A DNA stretch of 64,000 nucleotides from Vampirovibrio sp041737375. GTDB taxonomy: Bacteria; Cyanobacteriota; Vampirovibrionia; Vampirovibrionales; Vampirovibrionaceae. Below, in pieces: positions 44,600 through 52,298 of the stretch. Position 1 is the first letter of the stretch; each line of letters starts with the position of its first letter. The position numbers and the translations under genes are program-made. The notes under the pieces were generated by a model. That model was not told where the DNA came from and did no database searches. It was given only the letters and a program-made list of their open reading frames with translations. Location of the stretch: the NCBI RefSeq assembly GCF_041737375.1, contig NZ_JBGSRV010000012.1, forward strand, positions 186,001 through 250,000, in the 5' to 3' direction.

Positions 44600-45067
44600 A
44601 TGGAATTGGGTTTGTCACAAGACATGTTGACCTGGATGGTCATTGCGCTGCTATTAGGCATTATTGAAGTGTTTACGGTGGGCTTCTTTTTCTGCTTTTT
44701 TGCCGTTGGGGCGCTGGTTACAGCGGTGGCTACCCTGTTTGTGACGGGCGTGGTACCACAAACGGTCATTTTTGTGCTGGTTTCCTTGCTGCTGGTTTGG
44801 ATGGCCCGCCCTTTGCTGAAAAAAATGTTTAATGTTCGCAGTCGACCCGCCATGAATTCCAATGTATCCGCGTTGCTAAATACCACGGTGTACGTGCTGG
44901 AGGCTGTGGATAAGTATCAGGGCAGAGTAAAAGTGACCCACACGGGTGAACTGTGGAGCGCTTATTTGGCGGATGGAAACGGGGCCACCATCCCCGCAGG
45001 CCAAGAGGCCATTATTTTGAAAGTGGATGGCGCTAAATTGGCGGTGGGGCCTCTCCAGGCCCAATAA
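44600..45067 (+). CDS. NfeD-like membrane protein (short form)
   Basis: A 155-residue protein. The start is ATG 44600 with AAGGCGG upstream; a GTG five codons earlier is less likely. Three or four membrane segments (WMVIALLLGIIEVFTVGFFF; FAVGALVTAVATLFV; TVIFVLVSLLLVWMARPLL) are followed by a C-terminal OB-fold domain (GRVKVTHTGELWSAYL...IPAGQEAIILKVDGAKLAV). Such short NfeD proteins work with the SPFH protein encoded next in membrane-domain organisation. Confidence 0.9.
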   Translation: MELGLSQDMLTWMVIALLLGIIEVFTVGFFFCFFAVGALVTAVATLFVTGVVPQTVIFVLVSLLLVWMARPLLKKMFNVRSRPAMNSNVSALLNTTVYVLEAVDKYQGRVKVTHTGELWSAYLADGNGATIPAGQEAIILKVDGAKLAVGPLQAQ

Positions 45068-45079
45068 AGCATCCGCTGA

Positions 45080-45142
45080 TTTTTGAGTAACCCTTTAAAA
45101 TTATTTTAAAATTAAAATTTAAAAATTAAAATTTAAAAAAGG
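45080..45142 (+). repeat. A/T-only repeat tract upstream of the SPFH gene
   Basis: TTAAAATTAAAATTTAAAAA is followed by a near-copy, making about 45 bases almost without G or C just before the SPFH ribosome site. It may act as an upstream promoter element or a flexible spacer; no -10/-35 pair is clear. Confidence 0.5.
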
Positions 45143-45159
45143 CATAGGGAGTTGAGATC

Positions 45160-46137
45160 ATGGAAATATTGGGCGGTTTTTTAGTCATTATTCTGTTTAT
45201 TTTCGCGCTCATTGTGGCTGGCACCTCGGTCAGAGTTGTGCGACAGTCCACGGTAGGGGTGGTGGAGCGACTGGGTCAGTATTTGGCCACTCAGGATGCG
45301 GGTCTTCGTTTGCTGGTTCCTTTTCTGGATACCATGCGCACCGTGGATATGCGGGAGCAGGTGTATAACCTGCCTTCTCAGCCGGTAATTACCAAAGAAA
45401 ACGTAACCATGAACATTGACGCCATCATTTATTTTCAGGTAACCGATCCGGTACGGGCTACCTATGAAGTGGTGGACTTGATTACCGCCGTGGAAAAGCT
45501 GGCCCTGACCACCATGCGGAACATTATTGGGGAAATGACCCTGGATGCCACGCTGGCCAGCCGGGATGTGATTAACTCCAAGCTGCAGCATGTGCTGGAT
45601 GAAGCCACCGGCAAATGGGGCCTGAAGGTAAACCGGGTGGAAGTGAAGGACATCGATCCCCCCCGCGATATTGTGGATTCCATGCAAAAGGAAATGCGGG
45701 CCGAGCGGGAAAAACGGGCCATGATCCTCACCGCCGAAGGGGAAAAGCAATCCGCCATTTTGCGTTCGGAAGGGGAGCGGGAAGCCGCCATTCGTAATGC
45801 CGAGGGCGTTCAACAGGCCATGACCCTGGAAGCGGAAGGCTACAAGCAGTCTTATATTAAAAAAGCGGAAGGGGAAGCGCTGGCCATTCGCAGTGTGCAG
45901 ACCGCCCAAGCGGAAATGGTGTACAAAATGTTCACCTCCATCAAGGATGCCAACCCTTCCAAGGAAGTGCTGCAGGTCAAGTATCTGGAAGCGCTGGAGA
46001 AAGTCTCTCAGGGGAAAGCCAATACCTTGTTCCTGCCTTATGAATCGGTGGCCTTTATGGGGGCCTTGGCCGGTTCGGTGCGGGCGGTTCAAACTCAGGC
46101 GGAAAAAGGCGGTTCCGATCGGGGCCCTCTATCGTAA
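45160..46137 (+). CDS. SPFH/stomatin-type protein (QmcA-like)
   Basis: A 325-residue protein. GGGAG lies nine bases before ATG 45160. An N-terminal membrane segment (FLVIILFIFALIVAGTSV) precedes the SPFH domain (QSTVGVVERLGQYLATQDAGL ... DPVRATYEV ... LALTTMRNIIGEMTLDATLASRD), then a long coiled coil (MRAEREKRAMILTAEGEKQS) and an Ala-rich C-terminus. It pairs with NfeD, as is common in bacteria, and may form membrane microdomains or regulate membrane proteases. Confidence 0.93.
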   Translation: MEILGGFLVIILFIFALIVAGTSVRVVRQSTVGVVERLGQYLATQDAGLRLLVPFLDTMRTVDMREQVYNLPSQPVITKENVTMNIDAIIYFQVTDPVRATYEVVDLITAVEKLALTTMRNIIGEMTLDATLASRDVINSKLQHVLDEATGKWGLKVNRVEVKDIDPPRDIVDSMQKEMRAEREKRAMILTAEGEKQSAILRSEGEREAAIRNAEGVQQAMTLEAEGYKQSYIKKAEGEALAIRSVQTAQAEMVYKMFTSIKDANPSKEVLQVKYLEALEKVSQGKANTLFLPYESVAFMGALAGSVRAVQTQAEKGGSDRGPLS

Positions 46138-46161
46138 AATAATGCCAAACGGAGTTTTCCT

Positions 46162-46968
46162 TTGGCGAATGTTTTGGCGGATTTAGCCATGTTGCAAAAA
46201 GCGGTAGAAGCCTTGCAAGCGTGCCACCAGTCTCAAGGTCGGCTGGTGGTGTTTACGGGGGCGGGCGTTTCCCGAGAAAGTGGCATTCCCACCTTTCGAG
46301 ACGCCCAAACCGGCCTGTGGGCCAACTACCGGGCCGAGGATCTGGCCACCCGCGAGGGCTTTTTGAGCAATCCCTCCATGGTGTGGGACTGGTACGATTT
46401 TCGGCGCAATACGGTGTGGGACGCTCAACCCAACGCGGGCCATTTTGCCTTGGCTGAGCTGGAAAACCACTTTGAGCGCTTTACGCTGATTACCCAAAAC
46501 ATTGATAACCTGCACCAGCGGGCGGGTAGCCAGCGGGTACTGGAGCTGCATGGCAATATTTTTCGCTATAAGTGCCTGGATCGAAACCATCCGGTTAGTT
46601 TGGACTTATTGGCCGATGCGAATGCTTCGCCGCCCCATTGCCCGGTTTGCAACGCCTGGGTGCGCCCCGATGTGGTGTGGTTTGGCGAAATGTTGCCAGA
46701 AACTATTCTGAATCAGGCCTTTGCCGATGCCCAGCAAGCGGATGTAATGCTGATTGCGGGAACTTCTGGGGTGGTGCATCCGGCGGCCAGTATCCCTCAG
46801 GTGGCCAAAGAGGCCGGAGCCACGGTGATTGAGGTGAACCCGGAACTGAGCGCCCTAACCCCGTTTGTGGTGGACTATTTTTTGCAAGGCCCGGCCGGAG
46901 AAATTCTACAGACGCTACTGAGTGCTTTTAAACAGGGCGTTGGGCTTGAGGTGAGCGATTGTGGTTGA
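46162..46968 (+). CDS. cobB: Sirtuin, NAD-dependent protein deacylase (CobB-like)
   Basis: A 268-residue protein starting at TTG 46162 with GGAG seven bases upstream. FTGAGVSRESGIPTFR, TQNIDNLHQRAG and LELHGNI (catalytic His) are the sirtuin core. WYDFRR supplies the Tyr-x-x-Arg of SIRT5/CobB-type enzymes that take succinyl or malonyl groups. Zinc binding is odd: HCPVC is present, but the first pair is reduced to one Cys (YKCLDRNH), with a His or Asp that may substitute. It overlaps the next kinase gene by 8 bases. Confidence 0.9.
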   Translation: MANVLADLAMLQKAVEALQACHQSQGRLVVFTGAGVSRESGIPTFRDAQTGLWANYRAEDLATREGFLSNPSMVWDWYDFRRNTVWDAQPNAGHFALAELENHFERFTLITQNIDNLHQRAGSQRVLELHGNIFRYKCLDRNHPVSLDLLADANASPPHCPVCNAWVRPDVVWFGEMLPETILNQAFADAQQADVMLIAGTSGVVHPAASIPQVAKEAGATVIEVNPELSALTPFVVDYFLQGPAGEILQTLLSAFKQGVGLEVSDCG

Positions 46969-48094
46969 GGCCATGCTGAAAAAAAGAACGGGTGTGGATT
47001 TATTACAGGCATTAACCTCTGGGGCCTTGGTGTGCGGGCTGGATGGCCGCATTGTTTACGCCAATCCCGCCTTGGGGCGCTTAATTGGGGCCGCTGCTGA
47101 ACAATTGGCAGGCAATGTGTTTACCGAAATCGTTCAGCCGCCCGTTAAAGTGGATTGCGCCTTGTGTTTGGGGCTGCAAAGCGGGGATATTTCCGAGGTT
47201 CACAGTGGTTTTTTGAAAGTATTCACCCAAAATGGGGCGGTGGAGGAACTTAAGGTCAAAATCAAGCACAGTCGTCTGGGCGAAGAGGGGGTTTTGTCCC
47301 TGATCGATCCCTTTTCGGAAGACACCATCCTCACGCAGGCCCATACCGACTTTGTGAGTACGGTCAGCCACGAATTTAGGACCCCCTTAACCAGCATTAA
47401 AGGCTTTGCCGATACCCTGCTGCATTACGGCGCTCAGTTGCCGGATGAGGAAAAGCGCCGCTTTATCACCATTATTAAAGATCAGGCCGATCGCCTGATT
47501 CGGCTGGTAGAGAACCTGCTGGCCGCTTCCCGGCTGGGGGCCAGCCGCATGGATTTAAGCTACCGGCCCATTCCGCTTAAAAAACTACTGGAAAAAGTGG
47601 CCCAAAGCATTCAGGCCAAAGCGCTTTCCAAAACCAAAGTCCAGCGGGTTTTTGAATTGAGTGTCAACCCGGAATCCATTGAGCTGTGGGCAGATGCCGA
47701 TAAGCTGGAGCAGGTGTTCATTAACCTGATGGACAACGCCGCCAAATACTCCCCGGCGGACAAGCCAGTGAGCGTAAAGGCCGAGTATTTGCCGGAGGAT
47801 GACGGCTTGGTGCGGGTGGTGGTGCAGGATCAGGGGGCGGGTATTCCGGCGGACTTACTGCCTCGAATTTTTACCCAGTTTTACCGGGTGGAAAACCCCT
47901 TGAAGCAAGAGGTGGAAGGCACCGGGCTGGGCCTGTACATCGCCAAATCAATTACGGGGGCCATGGGCGGGCAAATTTGGGCCGAAAGTACACCGGGCAA
48001 AGGCAGCGCCTTTACCGTGGTTTTTCCAGCGGCTACCCCGGAGCGCCAGGCCGTTCACCGGCACCGGCTGCATGCCCCGGAGGATGAGGGATGA
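46961..48094 (+). CDS. PAS-containing sensor histidine kinase
   Basis: A 377-residue soluble kinase. The start is GTG 46961 with GAGGTGA upstream; ATG 46973 is an alternative. A PAS domain (about 12-115: LTSGALVCGLDGRIVYANPALGRLIG) contains the cysteines CALC at 66-69, which could bind a metal or sense redox. The H box is FVSTVSHEFRTPLTSIKGF (His137). The ATPase has NLMDNAAKYSP, DQGAGIP and GTGLGLYIAKSI. There is no membrane segment, so the input is cytoplasmic. It ends overlapping the next response-regulator gene by 4 bases. Confidence 0.92.
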   Translation: MVEAMLKKRTGVDLLQALTSGALVCGLDGRIVYANPALGRLIGAAAEQLAGNVFTEIVQPPVKVDCALCLGLQSGDISEVHSGFLKVFTQNGAVEELKVKIKHSRLGEEGVLSLIDPFSEDTILTQAHTDFVSTVSHEFRTPLTSIKGFADTLLHYGAQLPDEEKRRFITIIKDQADRLIRLVENLLAASRLGASRMDLSYRPIPLKKLLEKVAQSIQAKALSKTKVQRVFELSVNPESIELWADADKLEQVFINLMDNAAKYSPADKPVSVKAEYLPEDDGLVRVVVQDQGAGIPADLLPRIFTQFYRVENPLKQEVEGTGLGLYIAKSITGAMGGQIWAESTPGKGSAFTVVFPAATPERQAVHRHRLHAPEDEG

Positions 48095-49440
48095 GCGATT
48101 TTCAGGTCATCCTGTTCGTGGGCAAGCCGCCGCAACATGACGCGCAGGCCATGATGCAGGACTTTGGGCATGAAAACATGCTGACCCTGCTGCAAAGCGA
48201 TACGCTGGGGGAGGATGGGGCGGCCATTCAACCCTTGCTGGAAACTGTAATGCCGGATTTGATTTGTGTGTTTGCCGATGAGTTGGAAGCGCACGGCCAG
48301 CCGGTGTTGGCCTTTTGCGCTCAGTTGCGAGAGCAGGGCTTAAAGTATCGCCCCATTTTGGTGGTGCAAAGCGAGGGCGACGAGCAGCAGCGCATTCAAT
48401 ACCTGATTCAGGGGGCCGATGATATTTTTGGGCCGCATTTATCGGCAGAAGAATTTCGCATTCGCCTGCTGGTGCATTTGCGGCGGAATCTGGATTTTAC
48501 GGCCAATGAAATCAGCCAGCTTCCCGGCCTGCAGTTTACCAATAAAATTGTGCAGCGGCGCCTCAATCAGCATAAGCCGGTGGCCTTGCTGACCATTGAG
48601 CTGGATTATTTTGAGGTGTACAGCGAAGTGTACGGCGACTTACCTGCTCGGCAAGTACTGAAAAGCGTGGCGGCCATGCTCAGCCGCATTGTCATTATGC
48701 CGGATTTCATTAGCCACAGCGATGAAAACCATTTTGTAATCGCCACCCACCCGGATAAAGCCGATAAAATAGCGGCTTTGGCCTGCCGTCAGTTTGAAAC
48801 CGTGGCCCCCAATTTTTATTCTGAAAAAGACCGCAAGCAAGGGTATATGGTATCCGTGATCGCCGATAACATCAGCCGTCGGGTGCCGTTGCTCAGTTTG
48901 AGCATTGGCATTGCTTCCACCGAGACGCAACCCTTTGATTCCTTTATGTCTCTGTTTAACGCCAGTCAGCAAATGAAGACACTGGCCCGCATGAGGCCCG
49001 GTTCCGGCTGGCAAAGCGACCGGCTGCGACTGGCTGGCAGTCAGGAGGCGGTTTCTCTTAGTGTTAAGCCCGGTATTTTGGTGATGGAAACCGATGCGGC
49101 CTTGGCTTATCTGTTAAAAACCACGCTGGAAATGGAAGGTTACACCGTGGACTTGGCCAGCAATCCCGAGGATGCCCGTGTGCGACTGTCAGAAAGGCCG
49201 GACCATCAGGGGTTTCGGCTGGTGATTTTGGATGCGCTGGTGAATGAAGCGGAAACCGGCTTGCGGCTGGCCGAAGAAATCCGGCAGCGTTATCCCGCAA
49301 TTATTATTATTTGTGCCTCTAGTTTGCATAACCGCCAGCGGGTGCTGCAAGCGGGGGTCGATTTATACCTGCCTCGCCCCTTTGAGCTGTCTAGCCTGTT
49401 CTCCTGGATTCACCGGCTGTTGGGTGAAGGCGGTAAATAA
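48091..49440 (+). CDS. Multi-domain response regulator with degenerate GGDEF
   Basis: A 449-residue protein, ATG 48091 inside the kinase stop codon. An N-terminal receiver-like domain (about 4-130) reads LICVFADELE at the expected phospho-Asp place. A GGDEF-fold domain (about 150-310) has SHSDENHF where cyclase needs GGDEF, so it cannot make cyclic di-GMP but may bind nucleotide. A C-terminal receiver (about 345-445) has Asp381 in LVILDALV, and the conserved switch Lys is Arg429 (LPRPF). It is the evident partner of the kinase; the output is unknown, with no DNA-binding domain visible. Confidence 0.8.
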   Translation: MSDFQVILFVGKPPQHDAQAMMQDFGHENMLTLLQSDTLGEDGAAIQPLLETVMPDLICVFADELEAHGQPVLAFCAQLREQGLKYRPILVVQSEGDEQQRIQYLIQGADDIFGPHLSAEEFRIRLLVHLRRNLDFTANEISQLPGLQFTNKIVQRRLNQHKPVALLTIELDYFEVYSEVYGDLPARQVLKSVAAMLSRIVIMPDFISHSDENHFVIATHPDKADKIAALACRQFETVAPNFYSEKDRKQGYMVSVIADNISRRVPLLSLSIGIASTETQPFDSFMSLFNASQQMKTLARMRPGSGWQSDRLRLAGSQEAVSLSVKPGILVMETDAALAYLLKTTLEMEGYTVDLASNPEDARVRLSERPDHQGFRLVILDALVNEAETGLRLAEEIRQRYPAIIIICASSLHNRQRVLQAGVDLYLPRPFELSSLFSWIHRLLGEGGK

Positions 49441-49522
49441 AGCGCCTCATGCGTTTAAGGGATGCCTCCCGTTGCTCCGCTTCTCATAATTAAGAAGAGT
49501 CGCAAGCAGAAGGGCCTTTTCC

Positions 49523-49744
49523 ATGTCCGCTACCACGCCTATATGTCCCATCCTCAGTATCCGCAATCCTTCGGTGGATGAGTTGTGCCTGACCAACGAC
49601 TGCGCCCTGTATCTGCCTGCTGCCAAAAAATGTTCACTGGTTTACATCGGGTTTAAAGCCATGATGGACGTTCAGCGCATGCAACAGCCCACAAGCGCTT
49701 CACAGGCTGCCCCGCAGTCTGGCCCACCTCGGCCTAACGTCTAA
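49523..49744 (+). CDS. Small four-cysteine protein
   Basis: A 73-residue protein with AGAAGG before ATG 49523. Cys8 (ICPIL), Cys22 and Cys27 (CLTNDC) and Cys37 (KKCSL) are spaced like small iron-sulfur or zinc proteins of anaerobes and predators (C-P...C-x4-C-x9-C). The C-terminal third is a Gln/Pro/Ser-rich tail. The function is unknown. It follows the kinase-regulator pair after 82 bases and may be in the same transcript. Confidence 0.6.
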   Translation: MSATTPICPILSIRNPSVDELCLTNDCALYLPAAKKCSLVYIGFKAMMDVQRMQQPTSASQAAPQSGPPRPNV

Positions 49745-49890
49745 GGGTAAAAAATCAGACTTAATATTCCTTAATCCGGGGTTTGGCCAATCCCGGACAT
49801 TGGTATTACAACTGTGTGGACTCAAAACAAGTTGTTAGAGCCACCAGACTTCTTTATTCATTTATTCTCCAATTTCGTGTGATTCATCAG

Positions 49891-49919
49891 GGAAAGCCCA
49901 GGCATAGGCTTTCCTTTTT
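49891..49919 (+). terminator. Intrinsic terminator
   Basis: GGAAAGCC (49891-49898), an 8-base loop, GGCTTTCC, then five T. It ends the plus-strand transcript that includes the four-cysteine protein gene. Confidence 0.85.
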
Positions 49920-49947
49920 CATAGGGGCTGGATTTCAGGCTGAAGCC

Positions 49948-49977
49948 AAAAAGCACGACCCGTAGGCCGTGCTTTTT
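49948..49977. terminator. Bidirectional terminator downstream of trxA
   Basis: AAAAAGCACG (49948-49957) and CGTGCTTTTT (49968-49977) form a 10-bp stem with A and T tails, 17 bases beyond the trxA stop on the minus strand. Confidence 0.85.
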
Positions 49978-49994
49978 GCTTGGAAATAAAAAAA

Positions 49995-50324
49995 CTAGTT
50001 GCTCAGGTGCTTGTTCAGCACTTCGGCCAACGTGGATTTTTTGTGGTTGCCGACCATTTGCTCCACCGGCTCGCCATCCTTGAAGATGATTAAGGTGGGG
50101 ATGCCGCTGATATGGTAGTTTTGGGCGGTTTGCAGTGAATCATCGGTGTTCACTTTTACCACTTTCACTTTGCCGTCATATTCGGTGGCCAGCTCTTCGA
50201 TGACCGGGGCCAACGCGCGGCAAGGTCCGCACCAAGGCGCCCAGAAGTCTACCAGCACAGGCACGCTGGATTTTTTGACTTCTTGCTCAAAGCTCTCATC
50301 GGTTACATTTAAAACATTTCCCAT
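49995..50324 (-). CDS. trxA: Thioredoxin
   Basis: A 109-residue cytoplasmic thioredoxin. GAAGGAG lies eight bases before ATG 50324. The active site is FWAPWCGPCRALAP, the cis-Pro is in ISGIPTLIIFKDG, and the length is normal. It reduces disulfides in enzymes such as ribonucleotide reductase. Single gene with its own terminator. Confidence 0.97.
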   Translation of the reverse strand: MGNVLNVTDESFEQEVKKSSVPVLVDFWAPWCGPCRALAPVIEELATEYDGKVKVVKVNTDDSLQTAQNYHISGIPTLIIFKDGEPVEQMVGNHKKSTLAEVLNKHLSN

Positions 50325-50527
50325 AATGGGGACTCCTTCTATTTAACGAAACCAGGCAGCAAGGCCACTGGATCTTTGCTTTTCGATGCGTTTGATTTTA
50401 TCATAAAGGCAGTTGGAGCAGGGTGCGCTGAACGGGTTTCCGTTTTATAAAAAGCAGGCTAAACCCTCTCCCACACGCTCATTTTCGGTTCCGCGCATCG
50501 CGTTTTACACAAAGGTAAAGGTTTTTA

Positions 50528-51715
50528 ATGGCCCCCAAACTGCTTGATCGCTACATTTTTCGCCAACTGCTGGATTACTTTCTTTTGGGAATCGTGGTGT
50601 TTACCCTGGTCGCTTTTTTCTCGGACACCTTGCTCAAGTTTATCCGTGAGGTTCAGAAATACGGCATTCCCTTTACCACCCTGCTTACCATGGTGGGGCT
50701 GCAATTGCCCCGATCCATCGCCCTGGTAATGCCCGCCAGCGCCTTTTTGGCCGTGCTCATGGTGTTTAACCAGCTGAACAACCAGTTTGAAATCGTGGCC
50801 TTGCGCATGAACGGCATTAGCCTGTGGCGCATTATGGCCCCCGCCTTGCTGCTGGGGTTCATGTGCAGTGGCATGGCCTACTGGCTGAGTGATTACGTGG
50901 TGCCATGGTGCAACCAGAGAACTGACCAAATGAAGCGGATGGCCATTAGCCAGACCACTTTGCCCGCCAACGGCAACAGTTTTACCTACAACACCTTTGA
51001 TGAAGGCCATAACCTGACTCAGATGATTTATGTGAGCAACTATCAGGGGCAGCATCTGGAAGACACCACCATTTTGGACTTGTCCAAGCCCAACGCCATG
51101 CAAATTTATCAGGCCCGCTCGGGTACGCTAGATGCTTACGATGGCTGGAGCCTGGAAAACGTCAATCATTACACCATTATCCGGGAGCAGGATGGCTCAA
51201 TTGACGAGCAAAAGTTTAGTAGCGGCCACTTGGGCAGCTTGCGGCTGGGCGATTTAATTAAAAACAAAAGCAAGGATAACAAACTGGCCGAAATTGAGAG
51301 AGAGCGTCAGGATGGCACCTGGATCAGCTCTGAGCAACAAAATTTTTCTCAAATGCTGGCCGCTATTAAAACGCGGGAAGCTCAAAATGACAAGGTGCCT
51401 CGTGGCAACTACCTGCAGTTGTGGGCCAAGCTCACCTGGCCATTGAGCTGTCTGGTCATTATTCTCAGTGCGGTGCCGTTGTCCATTACGCCGCCCCGTC
51501 AAGGCAGTAACCGAGGCTTTGTGTACGCCATTATCGTGCTGTTTCTGTTTTATATGTTGCATAACACGTTTCAAAACATCGGTAAAACCAGTGGGTTCGA
51601 CTTGATTAGCACCATGCCCCTCCCGGCTTACCTGACCCTGTTGGCCTGGATGCCGGTTACGATCATGACTGTGATTGGCTGTGTGCTGATTCAGCGGAAA
51701 ACCGAAGTTTTGTAG
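50528..51715 (+). CDS. LptF/LptG family permease (YjgP/YjgQ)
   Basis: A 395-residue inner-membrane protein, ATG 50528 after AAAGG. The N-terminal LLDRYIFRQLLDYFLLGIVVFTLVAFFSDTL and the block MNGISLWRIMAPALLLG are typical of the family. A large periplasmic beta-jellyroll middle (about 125-300) is followed by three C-terminal membrane segments. In the Lpt system two such permeases with LptB extract lipopolysaccharide for delivery to the outer membrane. Only one copy is here, as in many Cyanobacteria-related genomes where the pair is a homodimer or is split. Confidence 0.88.
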   Translation: MAPKLLDRYIFRQLLDYFLLGIVVFTLVAFFSDTLLKFIREVQKYGIPFTTLLTMVGLQLPRSIALVMPASAFLAVLMVFNQLNNQFEIVALRMNGISLWRIMAPALLLGFMCSGMAYWLSDYVVPWCNQRTDQMKRMAISQTTLPANGNSFTYNTFDEGHNLTQMIYVSNYQGQHLEDTTILDLSKPNAMQIYQARSGTLDAYDGWSLENVNHYTIIREQDGSIDEQKFSSGHLGSLRLGDLIKNKSKDNKLAEIERERQDGTWISSEQQNFSQMLAAIKTREAQNDKVPRGNYLQLWAKLTWPLSCLVIILSAVPLSITPPRQGSNRGFVYAIIVLFLFYMLHNTFQNIGKTSGFDLISTMPLPAYLTLLAWMPVTIMTVIGCVLIQRKTEVL

Positions 51716-52197
51716 CTTATTTTTATTTAATCTCATGCGTATCATCGGTTTTTCTGAATGAAACGCATCTGTGGTTGGGCTTGAGTGATGGCCGGGCAAT
51801 CTTTTTTTCAGGGCGTTTTCGGGTAATTTGGGTATGGGCCGTTCGGTTTCGTTTCGCGCTCTTAAATGTATATTGGTCCCTTTTGTCTTCAATTTGTCAT
51901 CATCCAAGCGATTAAGCCATTTTTTCATTTTTACAAAAACCTGGTTTTTAACTTAAAAGCCAAATTCAATTTTGAGTTTACAAGTCTTATTTACATGCTT
52001 ACGTCAGGAATTTAAAAGTTAGGTTAATTTTTTATTTTATTTTTTTAACATACTGAAAACCCTTTAATTGCTTGGTTAATAGCTGGGATTTAAATTTTTT
52101 TTGTGAGGGTTTTTGGGGGTTGGTTTTTTTTAAAATATAACCGTTCAAACTCTCTGGATTTGACTCTATATATAAGTTATACCCTTTCAAAGTGCGG
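51716..52197. other. AT-rich intergenic region
   Basis: No supported gene. The first 200 bases resemble the surrounding DNA; from about 51930 the sequence becomes strongly A/T-rich with long T runs (for example near 52030-52050 and 52090-52130). This sharp change precedes the promoter of the Asn-rich repeat protein and suggests either a regulatory AT-rich zone or a boundary of transferred DNA. Confidence 0.5.
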
Positions 52198-52225
52198 TTG
52201 ACAGCTGGGTTTCAGGGGTCATTAT
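52198..52225 (+). promoter_or_regulatory. Predicted promoter of the Asn-rich repeat protein gene
   Basis: A perfect TTGACA (52198-52203), 16 bases, then CATTAT (52220-52225). Transcription would start near 52232, giving a leader of about 67 bases. Confidence 0.55.
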
Positions 52226-52246
52226 GGAAAAGGTTAGTACCAAATT

Positions 52247-52273
52247 GTTAAAGTCAAATTTTAGTTAAAGTCA
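52247..52273 (+). repeat. Direct repeat in the leader of the Asn-rich protein gene
   Basis: GTTAAAGTCA occurs exactly twice, at 52247-52256 and 52264-52273, 17 bases apart, just upstream of GGAAGGAAGTACTTCTTC. In that second element the ribosome site AAGGAAG is in a near-palindrome with CTTCTTC directly before ATG 52299, so the site could be hidden in a small hairpin. Confidence 0.5.
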
Positions 52274-52298
52274 TTCTTTTGGAAGGAAGTACTTCTTC

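Noticed and set aside
45181..46092. 303-residue minus-strand open frame opposite the SPFH gene
   Set aside because: Gly/His/Phe-rich antisense product of a clear SPFH gene.
51254..51928. 224-residue minus-strand open frame over the end of the LptF-like gene
   Set aside because: Mostly antisense to a well-supported gene, with low-complexity His/Gln/Arg-rich sequence and no recognisable domain.
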